From NCBI RefSeq assembly GCF_900091705.1, contig NZ_LT594785.1, forward strand, positions 1,468,858 to 1,532,857: a stretch of 64,000 nt of DNA, written 5' to 3'. The notes beneath the pieces were generated by a model. That model was not told the DNA's origin. It made no database searches and worked only from the letters and a program-made list of their open reading frames with translations. Both the position numbers and the translations under genes were made by a program. Origin of the DNA: Clostridium mediterraneense (GTDB lineage: Bacteria; Bacillota; Clostridia; Clostridiales; Clostridiaceae). Shown one piece after another: positions 44,029-52,686 of this stretch (the stretch's first letter is position 1; every line of letters begins with the position of its first letter).

Positions 44029-45017
44029 ATAAATCTCCTTCCTTCAAAAATATTTTTAGGATCTGATTGTACTTTGCATAATCTCTTTATATTATGACTT
44101 GAAAATCTTGCTGAACAACTTCCACAAACGCCTTCTCCACAACACATTTTTGAATTATTTGAACAACTTAATTTAATATCTATTTTATTTATAGATTCTA
44201 AAAATTCTAATAATCTATATGCTAAAATATCCGCTCCCGAACAATGTATTAACTCTACCCCTGAATCTATTTCTTTTTTTATTAAGCTTTTTATATCCTC
44301 TGTAAGTTCACCTTTATTAATAATATTTAGATATTCTGCACTGATATTCAATGAGCTTAATCTATCTTTTAAATAATCTTCTTTAAATGGTTTTATATCA
44401 TTTATAACTTTTATAGAATTATTTGATGTTATTAATTTATTAATTACAGGCATAGCTGGTGCTATCCCTATCCCTCTAGCTAAAACTAATGCTTTACTAT
44501 TTGTAGTATCATTTATATTCTTTATTCCAAAGCTACCATTAAAATAAGGACCTCTAATAGTTAATATATCTCCTACTCCCAATTTTACAATTTTCTTTGT
44601 TTTAATACCTCGTATTTCTATAAATAAAGTTAATGTATTATCATTAGAATTTGCTTCTTCTATAGATATTGGGAAATCAAAATATTCATTATCTACATTT
44701 CCTCTTATAAATATAAAAGAACCCGGTGCTATAAGGTCCATTACAAGTTTATGTGGAGATTCAATAACTAATTTTAATAAATTTTCATCTAGAATAACTT
44801 TTTCTTTTATATTAACTTCATAGATTTTTCTTCCAGGCTTCGCTTTAAAATTATTATTTTTAAACTCTTGATAAATACAAACACCCTTCCAATTTTTACA
44901 ATCACAAAAGCATTTTCCTTGTAATTGAGAACATAATATACATTCCCCTGCTTCCGCTAAATGACAGGGACAGAACTCTGTTCCACAATCTATACAATCT
45001 ATATTTTCGTAATTCAT
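44025..45017 (-). CDS. FAD/NAD-binding electron-transfer protein with N-terminal Cys cluster
   Basis: A 330-residue reductase related to the PyrK/sulfide dehydrogenase family. Residues about 8-47 carry ten cysteines (CIDCGTEFCPC, CILCSQLQGKCFCDC, GVC), enough for one or two Fe-S clusters. Residues about 60-280 form FAD- and NAD-binding domains. Near the C terminus, MCCGEGVCGSCSARF plus a later Cys matches the PyrK [2Fe-2S] site. ATGs exist at 45035 and 45029, but only 45017 has a binding site (GGAGA, 6-7 bases upstream), so it is chosen. It likely passes electrons from NAD(P)H to the flavoprotein encoded by the overlapping gene. Confidence 0.82.
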   Translation of the reverse strand: MNYENIDCIDCGTEFCPCHLAEAGECILCSQLQGKCFCDCKNWKGVCIYQEFKNNNFKAKPGRKIYEVNIKEKVILDENLLKLVIESPHKLVMDLIAPGSFIFIRGNVDNEYFDFPISIEEANSNDNTLTLFIEIRGIKTKKIVKLGVGDILTIRGPYFNGSFGIKNINDTTNSKALVLARGIGIAPAMPVINKLITSNNSIKVINDIKPFKEDYLKDRLSSLNISAEYLNIINKGELTEDIKSLIKKEIDSGVELIHCSGADILAYRLLEFLESINKIDIKLSCSNNSKMCCGEGVCGSCSARFSSHNIKRLCKVQSDPKNIFEGRRFI

Positions 45018-45090
45018 AAAATTCTCCATAATCATACTATTACTATAGCTTATCGTTTATATATATTTTTTGTTACAAAAACAGCTAATA

Positions 45091-45123
45091 AAAAATAGAG
45101 TACCTATATATAGATACTCTATA
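45091..45123 (-). terminator. Terminator after short D,D-carboxypeptidase
   Basis: TAGAGTACCTATA (45096-45108) with TATAGATACTCTA (45109-45121), one mismatch; T run on the minus strand. Confidence 0.65.
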
Positions 45124-45128
45124 AAAAA

Positions 45129-45926
45129 CTATAAATCTTTTTTTATATAATCATAAATCTTTTCAGTTACTTTCCATCTTTCTGGACAATTTAAAACTAC
45201 TATAATGATATTTCTATTATTATGATTTACAGATGTAACTAAACATTTTCCAGCCTGACCTGTATATCCTGTTTTTATACCATTAGCACCAGGTATTCTC
45301 CAAAGTATTTTATTTATATTATTATAATCTCTAGAAAATCCTGATGTACTTTTAGGTAATTCTTTTGAACTAACAATTTCTTTAAAAGTTTCATTCTCCA
45401 TAGCCTTAGCTCCAAGAACTGCCAAATCATATGCTGAAGAAAAATGCATTTGACTATCTAGTCCATGTGGAGACTGAAAGTTAGAATCTATTATACCTAT
45501 CATTTTCGCAAAATCATTCATTATAACAGAAAATCCTTCTACAGATCCACCTAAATGTTCTGCAATAGCTATTGCAGCGTCATTTCCTGATTTAAACATT
45601 AAGCCCCATGTTAATTCTCTTAAACTTATTTTTTCTCCAGTTCGATATCCAACCTTAGATCCTCTAATAGAAGCAGCATTCTTAGATATCTCTACTTGAT
45701 CATCTAGATTCCCATAATTTATAGCAATTAACGCTGTTAACATTTTAGTAGTACTTGCCATAGGTACATTTTCAAAGCCCCTCTTCTCATAAAGTATCTT
45801 TTTTGTTTTCCCATCAATAGCTATTGCATAATGAGCTTCTGGTGTTATATCTTTAGAAAAAGCTAGTACTGAAGTACTATTTAAAATTAGTATACTTAAT
45901 AAAAAAAATATTATAAATTTTTTCAT
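45129..45926 (-). CDS. Short serine-type D-Ala-D-Ala carboxypeptidase
   Basis: A 265-residue penicillin-binding protein of the S11 family, exported by an N-terminal signal peptide (residues about 1-22). The three active-site motifs are MASTTK (Ser near residue 57), SGNDAA near residue 114 and GIKTGYTG near residue 215. It lacks the C-terminal beta-domain and membrane anchor of DacA/DacF, so it may be soluble outside the membrane. AAGGAGGAG precedes the ATG. A longer paralogue is encoded 3 kb away on the same strand. Confidence 0.9.
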   Translation of the reverse strand: MKKFIIFFLLSILILNSTSVLAFSKDITPEAHYAIAIDGKTKKILYEKRGFENVPMASTTKMLTALIAINYGNLDDQVEISKNAASIRGSKVGYRTGEKISLRELTWGLMFKSGNDAAIAIAEHLGGSVEGFSVIMNDFAKMIGIIDSNFQSPHGLDSQMHFSSAYDLAVLGAKAMENETFKEIVSSKELPKSTSGFSRDYNNINKILWRIPGANGIKTGYTGQAGKCLVTSVNHNNRNIIIVVLNCPERWKVTEKIYDYIKKDL

Positions 45927-46049
45927 TTTTTCTCCTCCTTAGTTTAAAGCTCTTTCATTAGTTTGTGCTATTAAATAAATAAGTATAAATTTTTTTATAG
46001 TTATTTTTTTAAAAATGCACATACTTAATAAAGAAAGGAGGGATATACT

Positions 46050-46634
46050 ATGATTCTAGCACTCATTATATTAATACTTATATTTATAATACCAGTAAAA
46101 ATAAGATTGAAGATTACTTTTTCAAATAAAAAGTTGAATATATACTTATATAAATTTAAGATATATTCAAATGATAAAAATATAGTTAATGATAATTTGA
46201 ATTCAAAATATGATAAAGAAAATATTGAAGAGGAAACACCTATAAAGAAAAATAAAAAAATAAATATAAAATTTAATATTGAAAATCTTATAACGATGTT
46301 TAGAAATAATAAAATAAAGCCTATTTCAAATTTAACACTTATTTCAGACTATTCTTTATCAGATTGTGCCTTAACGGCACAAGTATATGGATTAATAAAT
46401 ACTGTGGTATATAGTCTTATAAGTGTTATGGGGTTATTTGTAAAAATAAATAAAAGTAATATTTCAATAACACCATCATTCACAGATAATTCCAATTTAA
46501 ATTTCGAGTTTGAAAGTATAATATATATTAATTTAGCACAAATTATATATATCGCATTTATATTATTAATAAATATCGAAAAAAAGGGAGGTGCCCCTAA
46601 TAGGGAGTATTATGGAAAACAAACATCCAATTGA
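46050..46634 (+). CDS. ytfI: DUF2953 membrane-associated protein (YtfI-like)
   Basis: A 194-residue protein with an N-terminal hydrophobic segment (residues 1-17), a Lys-rich polar middle and a hydrophobic C-terminal segment near residues 167-181. The family (DUF2953, B. subtilis YtfI) is found beside ytfJ in spore-formers; its function is unknown. AAAGGAGG lies 6-10 bases before the ATG. Its last 23 bases overlap the start of ytfJ, indicating coupled translation. It is divergent from the short carboxypeptidase gene. Confidence 0.75.
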   Translation: MILALIILILIFIIPVKIRLKITFSNKKLNIYLYKFKIYSNDKNIVNDNLNSKYDKENIEEETPIKKNKKINIKFNIENLITMFRNNKIKPISNLTLISDYSLSDCALTAQVYGLINTVVYSLISVMGLFVKINKSNISITPSFTDNSNLNFEFESIIYINLAQIIYIAFILLINIEKKGGAPNREYYGKQTSN

Positions 46635-47178
46635 AAATTTAATGAAAACTACTATGGAAAATTTAAAAGATATGATAGATGTAAATACAGTCATAGGTGA
46701 TGGAATAGAAACTGCTGATGGTGGATATATAATTCCAATATCAAAAGTATCATTTGGTTTTGCATCTGGTGGATCAGATTTCCCTAAAAATAGAGAAAAT
46801 GCAACTCCTGATGGAAGATTCCCATTTGGAGGAGGTTCTGGTTCTGGTGTAACAGTAAAACCAGTAGCATTTTTAGTTCTACAAAATGGTGGTGTAAGAC
46901 TACTACAAGTTGATCAAAATAATACATATGATAGAATTATTGATACTATCCCTCAAGTTATGGATAGATTAAAGGATCTTTTAAGTAAGGATAAAAATTC
47001 TCAACAACAAAATACATCTGGAAATCAAGCACAAAATACACAAACTGCTACAAATATGCAAAACACTCAAAATAGTACAAATATGCAAAATACCCAAGCT
47101 ACACAAAGTACTCAAAATAATCAAACTCAATCTAAGATGTCAGCTACACAAAATAGTTCAAATACTCAAAAATCTTAA
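46612..47178 (+). CDS. ytfJ: Sporulation protein YtfJ/GerW family with Q/N-rich tail
   Basis: A 188-residue protein. Residues about 1-125 match the spore-former family YtfJ/GerW (HPIENLMKTTMENLKDMID, PISKVSFGFASGGSDFP, GGGSGSGVTVKPVAFLV). GerW is needed for normal spore germination in B. subtilis. The last 55 or so residues are almost only Gln, Asn, Thr and Ser, with NMQNTQ-type repeats. GTG 46591 is also in frame, but AGGGAG (46602-46607) points to ATG 46612. The gene ends at a strong bidirectional terminator. Confidence 0.88.
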   Translation: MENKHPIENLMKTTMENLKDMIDVNTVIGDGIETADGGYIIPISKVSFGFASGGSDFPKNRENATPDGRFPFGGGSGSGVTVKPVAFLVLQNGGVRLLQVDQNNTYDRIIDTIPQVMDRLKDLLSKDKNSQQQNTSGNQAQNTQTATNMQNTQNSTNMQNTQATQSTQNNQTQSKMSATQNSSNTQKS

Positions 47179-47185
47179 AATAGCT

Positions 47186-47230
47186 AAAAAATATGCTCTA
47201 GATAATTTTGTTATCTAGAGCATATTTTAT
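47186..47230. terminator. Bidirectional terminator (ytfJ / scpB)
   Basis: A perfect 18-bp stem (47188-47205 with 47211-47228) around TTTTG, A run before and T run after. The scpB stop codon lies in the right arm. Confidence 0.9.
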
Positions 47231-47799
47231 AGTTCTTCATAATTTTCATATAATTCTAATGATGGTAACTCATCTATATCTGTTAAAGCAAAATGTCTTA
47301 AAAATTCATCAGTAGTTCCATATAGAATAGGTCTTCCCGCTACCTCTAATCTACCTGTTTCTTCTACTAAATTTTTTTCTATTAATCTTTGTATCGCGCT
47401 ATCACTTTTAACCCCTCTTATTTCATCAATTTCTACTCTAGTAATTGGCTGTTTATATGCAATTATTGCAAGACTTTCTAGAGAAGCTTGAGATAATGAC
47501 TGTCTTACATTTTTCTTCAATAATCTTTGAATAAAATTACTATTTTCATTCTTAGTTACTAATTGATACATGCCATTCAATAAAATAAGCTTTATTCCCC
47601 TATCTTCTGCTTCTTCATATTTTATACTTAATTCTTTTAAATAGTTTATAGTATCATCTGTACTTAATCCTATTATTTTGGAAATATCTGATGAAGAAAG
47701 TGGTTCTCCTGATACAAATAATAGTGATTCTATTACCGAAAATATCTTTTTTCTATTAGAGGCCTCTTCAAATTCTAATTGTTCTGAAATATTATTCAT
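47227..47799 (-). CDS. scpB: Segregation and condensation protein B
   Basis: The kite-type winged-helix partner of ScpA in the SMC condensin complex that compacts and separates chromosomes. The 190 residues show two winged-helix units: VIESLLFVSGEPLSSSDISK near residue 21 and SLESLAIIAYKQPITRVEID near residue 107, followed by GVKSDSAIQRLIEKNLVE and GRPILYGTTDEFLRHFAL. It overlaps scpA by 8 bases; AAAGGTGG precedes the ATG. Confidence 0.96.
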   Translation of the reverse strand: MNNISEQLEFEEASNRKKIFSVIESLLFVSGEPLSSSDISKIIGLSTDDTINYLKELSIKYEEAEDRGIKLILLNGMYQLVTKNENSNFIQRLLKKNVRQSLSQASLESLAIIAYKQPITRVEIDEIRGVKSDSAIQRLIEKNLVEETGRLEVAGRPILYGTTDEFLRHFALTDIDELPSLELYENYEEL

Positions 47800-48541
47800 A
47801 ATTGTCCACCTTTTCTATTATTATTTCTTCAAAATTATCATATTGTAAAACTTTTATTTCTTCGATTTTTATCATTTCAAGTATAGCAAGAAAAGTAACA
47901 ACTAGTTCTAATTTACACTCACATTCATAAGATAAATCTGAAAATCTAATTATACTATTAAACTTTAGTCTTCCTCTTATAAGATTAACTTTATCTTTTA
48001 TTTTATATTTATCAACACTAATCTTCTTTTCGATAATATTTGTATTTTGTTTTTCATTATAACTTTTAATAAGCTTTTTATATAATTCATACAATTCTAC
48101 CATAGTTATATTTTTAAAATATGATTTATCAATTTCTATATTATCTATTATTTCAATAACCTCAGCTTTTTTAGTAAATACTTCGCCATGTATAAGATCT
48201 TTTTCCTTAAAATACTCTGATGCTTTTTTAAATTTCTTATATTCTAGAAGTTTATTCATAAGATCTTTCTGTAAACTTTCTGAATCTACCTCTTCTTCTT
48301 CTTTTTTCTCAACTGGAAGTAATGTCTTAGATTTTATCTCAATTAAAGTTGCCGCCATAACTATAAATTCAGATGTTATTTCTAAATCTAATTCTTGCAT
48401 TAAAGATATATATTCAAGATATTGACTTATAATCTCTTCTATTTTAATATCATTTATGCTCATTTCATTTTTTTTAATTAAATGTAATAAAAGATCAAAT
48501 GGGCCATCAAAATTAGATATTTTTATAATAGGCATCCCCAT
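47792..48541 (-). CDS. scpA: Segregation and condensation protein A
   Basis: The kleisin that bridges the SMC heads. The 249 residues start ISNFDGPFDLLLHLIKKNEM, the family hallmark, with the helical N domain contacting the SMC neck, a charged linker (about 80-165), and a C-terminal winged helix (VVTFLAILEMIKIEEIKVLQ). AAGGAG lies before the ATG at 48541. The gene overlaps scpB by 8 bases, so the two subunits are made together. The SMC gene is not in the window. Confidence 0.96.
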   Translation of the reverse strand: MGMPIIKISNFDGPFDLLLHLIKKNEMSINDIKIEEIISQYLEYISLMQELDLEITSEFIVMAATLIEIKSKTLLPVEKKEEEEVDSESLQKDLMNKLLEYKKFKKASEYFKEKDLIHGEVFTKKAEVIEIIDNIEIDKSYFKNITMVELYELYKKLIKSYNEKQNTNIIEKKISVDKYKIKDKVNLIRGRLKFNSIIRFSDLSYECECKLELVVTFLAILEMIKIEEIKVLQYDNFEEIIIEKVDNYE

Positions 48542-48605
48542 AATTATTACTCCTTACCATATTAATCTCAAACTATATAATATCAAAATAATAATATATA
48601 AAGCA

Positions 48606-48640
48606 ACAAAAAGTAGCGATAATATACAATTATCGCTACT
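48606..48640 (-). terminator. Terminator after dacF
   Basis: AGTAGCGATAA (48612-48622) with TTATCGCTACT (48630-48640); TTTTTGTTG follows on the minus strand. Confidence 0.85.
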
Positions 48641-48646
48641 CTGATA

Positions 48647-49804
48647 TTATTTATCTATTAAATTTAATATTTTATCCTTAGTATTAGATATTAAACCATT
48701 CTTCTTACATTCTCTATCAGAATATAAATCTACACTTGCTATCTTCTTATCATTTAGATAAAAATCATATGTTCCTAATATATCACCTTTTTTGATATTT
48801 TTATTTTTAATATCATTTAACTCTATTTTAGTTTGTATATCTGATTTTTTACCTTTTTCTGTTGTTATTAAGACATCATTACAAGCTTTTAAAATTATAT
48901 ATTTATCCCCTTTTTTATTTAAAGAAATTTTTTCTACATCTTCATCTTTTGAAACAACTTTTGTTGTTTCATATTTAGAAAATCCATAATTCATAAGCAT
49001 ACTTGCATCTCTATTTCTTATTTTAAATGTTGGAGCTCCCATGATTACTGTTAACATTCTTGTACCTTCTCTTGTTGCAGTTGCAGAAATACAATACTTA
49101 GCGTCATTTGTAAAACCTGTTTTTAATCCATCACAACCTTTAAAGAATCTTACAAGTTTATTATGATTAACTAATTCAATAGGTGACTTTCTTCCTTCTG
49201 ATATAGTTTCCATATATATACTTGTATATTTTAAAATAGTATCATGCTTTAATAATTCTCTAGACATAAGTGAGATATCATATGCAGTTGATAAATGTCC
49301 TTCTATAGGTAATCCTGTACAATTTTTAAATACAGTATTGTTCATTCCTAATTCTTTTGCCCTTTTATTCATCATAGATACAAAGTTTTGTTCTGTTCCT
49401 CCTAGATACTCTGCTAATGCCACTGCTGCATCATTTCCTGAAGCTATACCTACACCCTTTATAAGATCTTCAACAGTTCTAATTTCACCAACATCTAAAA
49501 GCATAGTACTTCCCCCCATTTTTTTAGCTGTTTCACTAATAGTAACTTTATCATTTAGTGATATTTTACCTGAATCTATAGCTTCCATAGTTAATAACAT
49601 AGTCATTATTTTAGTCACAGATGCTGGGGCATATTGCTTATTAGAATTTTTTTCATATAGAACATTCCCACTAGAAACTTCAATCAATAATGCTGAATTA
49701 GCTTCAACTTCTAAACTTTCATCAGCAAATGCTGGTACTACAATGAAAAAACTCATTATTATACTCATTATTATAACTATTATGTTGTTAAATATTTTTT
49801 TCAT
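48647..49804 (-). CDS. dacF: D-alanyl-D-alanine carboxypeptidase (DacF/PBP5 type)
   Basis: A 385-residue low-molecular-mass penicillin-binding protein that trims the terminal D-Ala of peptidoglycan stems outside the membrane. Signal peptide at residues about 1-27; active-site motifs are APASVTKIMT (Ser near residue 63), ASGNDAAVALAEYLG and GLKTGFTNDAKYC. Unlike its neighbour it keeps the C-terminal beta-domain (about 280-385). AAAGGAGG precedes the ATG. Vegetative DacA and sporulation DacF cannot be separated by eye; the symbol is tentative. Confidence 0.9.
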   Translation of the reverse strand: MKKIFNNIIVIIMSIIMSFFIVVPAFADESLEVEANSALLIEVSSGNVLYEKNSNKQYAPASVTKIMTMLLTMEAIDSGKISLNDKVTISETAKKMGGSTMLLDVGEIRTVEDLIKGVGIASGNDAAVALAEYLGGTEQNFVSMMNKRAKELGMNNTVFKNCTGLPIEGHLSTAYDISLMSRELLKHDTILKYTSIYMETISEGRKSPIELVNHNKLVRFFKGCDGLKTGFTNDAKYCISATATREGTRMLTVIMGAPTFKIRNRDASMLMNYGFSKYETTKVVSKDEDVEKISLNKKGDKYIILKACNDVLITTEKGKKSDIQTKIELNDIKNKNIKKGDILGTYDFYLNDKKIASVDLYSDRECKKNGLISNTKDKILNLIDK

Positions 49805-49887
49805 TTTAAACTCCTCCTTTACATATAAATTATTTTTTCCTAAAATAATTTATTTATTAAAAAATAAAGAAATTGTTTAATTATAAT

Positions 49888-49922
49888 AAAAAAGAACTAT
49901 CTATTTACAGATAGTTCTTTTA
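49888..49922 (-). terminator. Terminator after DUF368 gene
   Basis: AAAAAAGAACTATCT (49888-49902) pairs with AGATAGTTCTTTT (49909-49921). Confidence 0.85.
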
Positions 49923-49926
49923 ATAA

Positions 49927-50814
49927 TTATTTACTTTCAAAATATGTTTTCATTTTTTGAAGACCTATTATTATTATTCCTCCAATTATAAAGAATAAAA
50001 TGCTAAAACTACTTAAATTCATAGCTGGTTTATATTCCTCTAGTGTAGTTGGTCCCATAAATACAGCATATATAGAACCAATCATTAATCCTAAAATTAA
50101 ATAAATCATTTGTGCTCTAAATCTAGATAATAAATATTTTATTAACTTAATAGTTGTAACAACTCCTACAATAATACCTAATCCAAATATCACAGTCATA
50201 GGTAAATATTTAAAATTAAAAGTTAAAACTTCTTTAACAGCAGTTATTATAGGAGCATATAAGCCTAATATTAATAATATTGTTGATCCAGATATACCTG
50301 GTAAAACCATTGCTGATATAGCTATCATTCCAGAGAAGAATAAATATATAGCCAATGGTAATGAAAATCCTTGTAATGTAACTCCACTATCACCAGTACT
50401 ATTTGCAGGATTAAAATATGTTAATAAACATACTATACTGATACCTATAATAGTAAAGATTAAAAATGTATATCTCCCTTTTATTTCATCCTTTTCCTCT
50501 TTTAAAATTATAGGTATAGAACAAACAATAAACCCTGTAAATAAAGAACTTATATTATATATTTCTTTATTAAATATAGATCCAATAAATAAAATAGATA
50601 TTACAAATCCAAATACCCATCCTATTCCTAGTTTTATTAAAAATAAAATAGATTTTTTCTTAGATTGTATACTTGATCTAGAAGTTAAGTTATTTAAAGC
50701 ACTTATAAAATCATTATAAAAGCCTAATATAAATGCTATTGTCCCTCCTGAAACTCCTGGTACACTATCAGCTAAAGCCATCATAAAACCACGTATAAAA
50801 TTAATTATATACAT
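49927..50814 (-). CDS. DUF368 membrane protein (PopT-like carrier-lipid transporter)
   Basis: A 295-residue polytopic protein with about eight to nine hydrophobic segments. It opens FIRGFMMALADSVPGVSGGT, and VLPGISGSTILLILGLY near residue 171 is the repeated half, both diagnostic of DUF368. Members named PopT have been shown to recycle undecaprenyl phosphate across the membrane; that role is inferred here by family. GGGGGAATT precedes the ATG. It fits with UppP, which makes undecaprenyl phosphate on the outer face. Confidence 0.85.
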   Translation of the reverse strand: MYIINFIRGFMMALADSVPGVSGGTIAFILGFYNDFISALNNLTSRSSIQSKKKSILFLIKLGIGWVFGFVISILFIGSIFNKEIYNISSLFTGFIVCSIPIILKEEKDEIKGRYTFLIFTIIGISIVCLLTYFNPANSTGDSGVTLQGFSLPLAIYLFFSGMIAISAMVLPGISGSTILLILGLYAPIITAVKEVLTFNFKYLPMTVIFGLGIIVGVVTTIKLIKYLLSRFRAQMIYLILGLMIGSIYAVFMGPTTLEEYKPAMNLSSFSILFFIIGGIIIIGLQKMKTYFESK

Positions 50815-50849
50815 AATTTTAAAATTCCCCCTTTTATTAAATTTTTAAA

Positions 50850-50878
50850 GAAAAAAGGTTCTGTTATTACAGAACCTT
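50850..50878 (-). terminator. Terminator after tRNA-Trp
   Basis: AAGGTTCTGT (50855-50864) with ACAGAACCTT (50869-50878) around TATT; TTTTTTCTTT follows on the minus strand. Confidence 0.85.
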
Positions 50879-50881
50879 CCT

Positions 50882-50957
50882 TGGCAGGGGCAGCAGGACT
50901 CGAACCCGCAACCAATGGTTTTGGAGACCACTACTCTACCAATTGAGCCATACCCCT
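50882..50957 (-). tRNA. tRNA-Trp (anticodon CCA)
   Basis: On the minus strand, AGGGGTA pairs with TGCCCCT before discriminator G and an encoded CCA. The anticodon stem GTGGT/ACCAT holds loop CTCCAAA, anticodon CCA. GGTTCGAGTCC forms the T loop. 76 bases, all arms normal. Confidence 0.97.
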
Positions 50958-50971
50958 ATAAACTATACATA

Positions 50972-51000
50972 ATTATAATACATAAAAATATATAATTCAA
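50972..51000 (-). promoter_or_regulatory. Promoter of tRNA-Trp
   Basis: Minus strand TTGAAT (50995-51000), a 17-base spacer and TATAAT (50972-50977), ending 14 bases before the tRNA 5' end. It sits in the 48-base gap after accA. Confidence 0.65.
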
Positions 51001-51005
51001 CATTT

Positions 51006-51821
51006 TTATATGTTACATTCAATTTTTCTAAATTTATTATATCTATCTTCTAATAATTCTTTTACACTTTGCCCTCGTAATTCACTTATAGCTTTTATTA
51101 TAGTCTTTTTTATCATTAATGACATTCTAACAGGATTTTTATGTGCTCCTCCCCACGGTTCTTTAATAACACCATCTATTATATTAAAGTTTTTAAGGTC
51201 TTGAGCTGTTATTTTCATTACTTCTGCTGCATCTTTAGCTTTAGTTACATCCTTCCATAAAATTGTTGCAAATCCTTCAGGTGATAATATAGAATAAATT
51301 GAATGTTCTAACATAAAAATTTTATTAGCTACTGATAGCGCTAAAGCACCGCCGCTTCCCCCTTCTCCAATAACTATTGATATTATAGGAACTTTTAATC
51401 CCATCATTTCTACTAAATTTTGAGCTATAGCTTGCCCTTGCCCTCTTTCTTCTGCTGCAACTCCACAAAATGCACCAGATGTATCAATAAAACATATAAT
51501 AGGTCTATTAAACTTTTCTGCTTGTTTCATAAGACGTAAAGCCTTTCTATATCCCTCTGGATGTGGCATCCCAAAATTTCTTTTTATATTTTCTTTAGTA
51601 GTATTTCCTTTACAAATTCCTATTACAGTAAAATTAATAGAATCTATTCTAGCTAATCCACCAATTATAGATTTATCATCACCAAAATTTCTATCTCCAT
51701 GTAATTCTATAAAATCATCAAAAATATTATTTATATAAAATTCAGCATTTGGTCTATCAATTCTTCTAGCCGTTTCAACCTTTTCCCAAGCATTCATAGT
51801 CCTAATTAACTCTCTTTTCAT
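51006..51821 (-). CDS. accA: Acetyl-CoA carboxylase carboxyltransferase subunit alpha
   Basis: With AccD, it moves the carboxyl group from biotin to acetyl-CoA to give malonyl-CoA. The 271 residues show the crotonase-fold marks [20 protein letters not shown] near residue 110 and [17 protein letters not shown] near residue 149, then [16 protein letters not shown]. The start overlaps accD by 20 bases with GAGGTG before the ATG. No hairpin follows its stop before the tRNA-Trp promoter, so transcripts may run into the tRNA terminator. Confidence 0.96.
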   Translation of the reverse strand: MKRELIRTMNAWEKVETARRIDRPNAEFYINNIFDDFIELHGDRNFGDDKSIIGGLARIDSINFTVIGICKGNTTKENIKRNFGMPHPEGYRKALRLMKQAEKFNRPIICFIDTSGAFCGVAAEERGQGQAIAQNLVEMMGLKVPIISIVIGEGGSGGALALSVANKIFMLEHSIYSILSPEGFATILWKDVTKAKDAAEVMKITAQDLKNFNIIDGVIKEPWGGAHKNPVRMSLMIKKTIIKAISELRGQSVKELLEDRYNKFRKIECNI

Positions 51822-52686
51822 AATTCACCTCATGCATTTTTAAAATTCTATAAATAGTATTTTTCATTTCCTTCCTATTAACTATTTTATCTATAAATCC
51901 CTTTTCTAATAAAAATTCAGATTTTTGAAAATTATGTGGTAAATCAGTATTTATAGTTTTTTCTATTACTCTTCTCCCTGCAAATCCAATTAAACAATTG
52001 GGTTCACTTAATATTATATCTCCAGACATTGCAAAACTTGCTGTAACTCCTCCTGTAGTAGGATCTGTTAATACTGATATATATAAGCCTCCTGTTTCTG
52101 AATGTCTTTGTATAGCTCCACTTATTTTAGCCATCTGCATTAATGAATATATACCTTCCTGCATTCTAGCTCCACCTGATGCTGTAAAAATTATAACTGG
52201 TAACCTTTCTTCTGTAGCCTTCTCTATTGCTCTAGTTATTTTTTCTCCTACAGCTGTCCCCATACTTCCCATCATAACTTCTGAATCCATAATACATAAA
52301 ATTATTTTTTTATCTCTAATTTTACCAATACCACTAACTACAGCTTCATTTAAACCAGTACATGCTCTAATCTTCTTTAACTTTTCATCATAATTTTTAA
52401 ACTGAAGAGGATTTCTCCCGATTAAATTTTTATCTAACTCCTCAAAACTATCTTTATCAAGCAATATTTCAATTCTTTTTTTAGAATTTATTCTAAAATG
52501 ATAACCACACTTAGGACATATGTTAAAATTATTTTCTATATCTTCAGTATAGAGTATATTATTACATCCTAAACATTTACTCCACATCCCAGTAGGAATA
52601 TTAGGCTTATGCTCTTCTTTTTTTAATTCAACAGTACTAACTGTTATAAATTTTTTTTTATTTTTACTTAAAAATCCTTTAATCAT
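51802..52686 (-). CDS. accD: Acetyl-CoA carboxylase carboxyltransferase subunit beta
   Basis: The 294-residue beta subunit of the carboxyltransferase. The four-cysteine zinc ribbon is intact ([10 protein letters not shown] and [11 protein letters not shown], residues about 37-65). The crotonase core follows with [20 protein letters not shown] and [18 protein letters not shown]. It overlaps accC by four bases and accA by 20, so the three subunits are translationally coupled. Confidence 0.96.
   Translation of the reverse strand: MIKGFLSKNKKKFITVSTVELKKEEHKPNIPTGMWSKCLGCNNILYTEDIENNFNICPKCGYHFRINSKKRIEILLDKDSFEELDKNLIGRNPLQFKNYDEKLKKIRACTGLNEAVVSGIGKIRDKKIILCIMDSEVMMGSMGTAVGEKITRAIEKATEERLPVIIFTASGGARMQEGIYSLMQMAKISGAIQRHSETGGLYISVLTDPTTGGVTASFAMSGDIILSEPNCLIGFAGRRVIEKTINTDLPHNFQKSEFLLEKGFIDKIVNRKEMKNTIYRILKMHEVNYEKRVN

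Noticed and set aside
49338-49880. 180-codon open frame antisense to dacF
   Set aside because: Same reason: it mirrors the carboxypeptidase gene and its promoter region, with no family features.
51998-52393. 131-codon open frame antisense to accD
   Set aside because: Complement of conserved accD sequence; no binding site.
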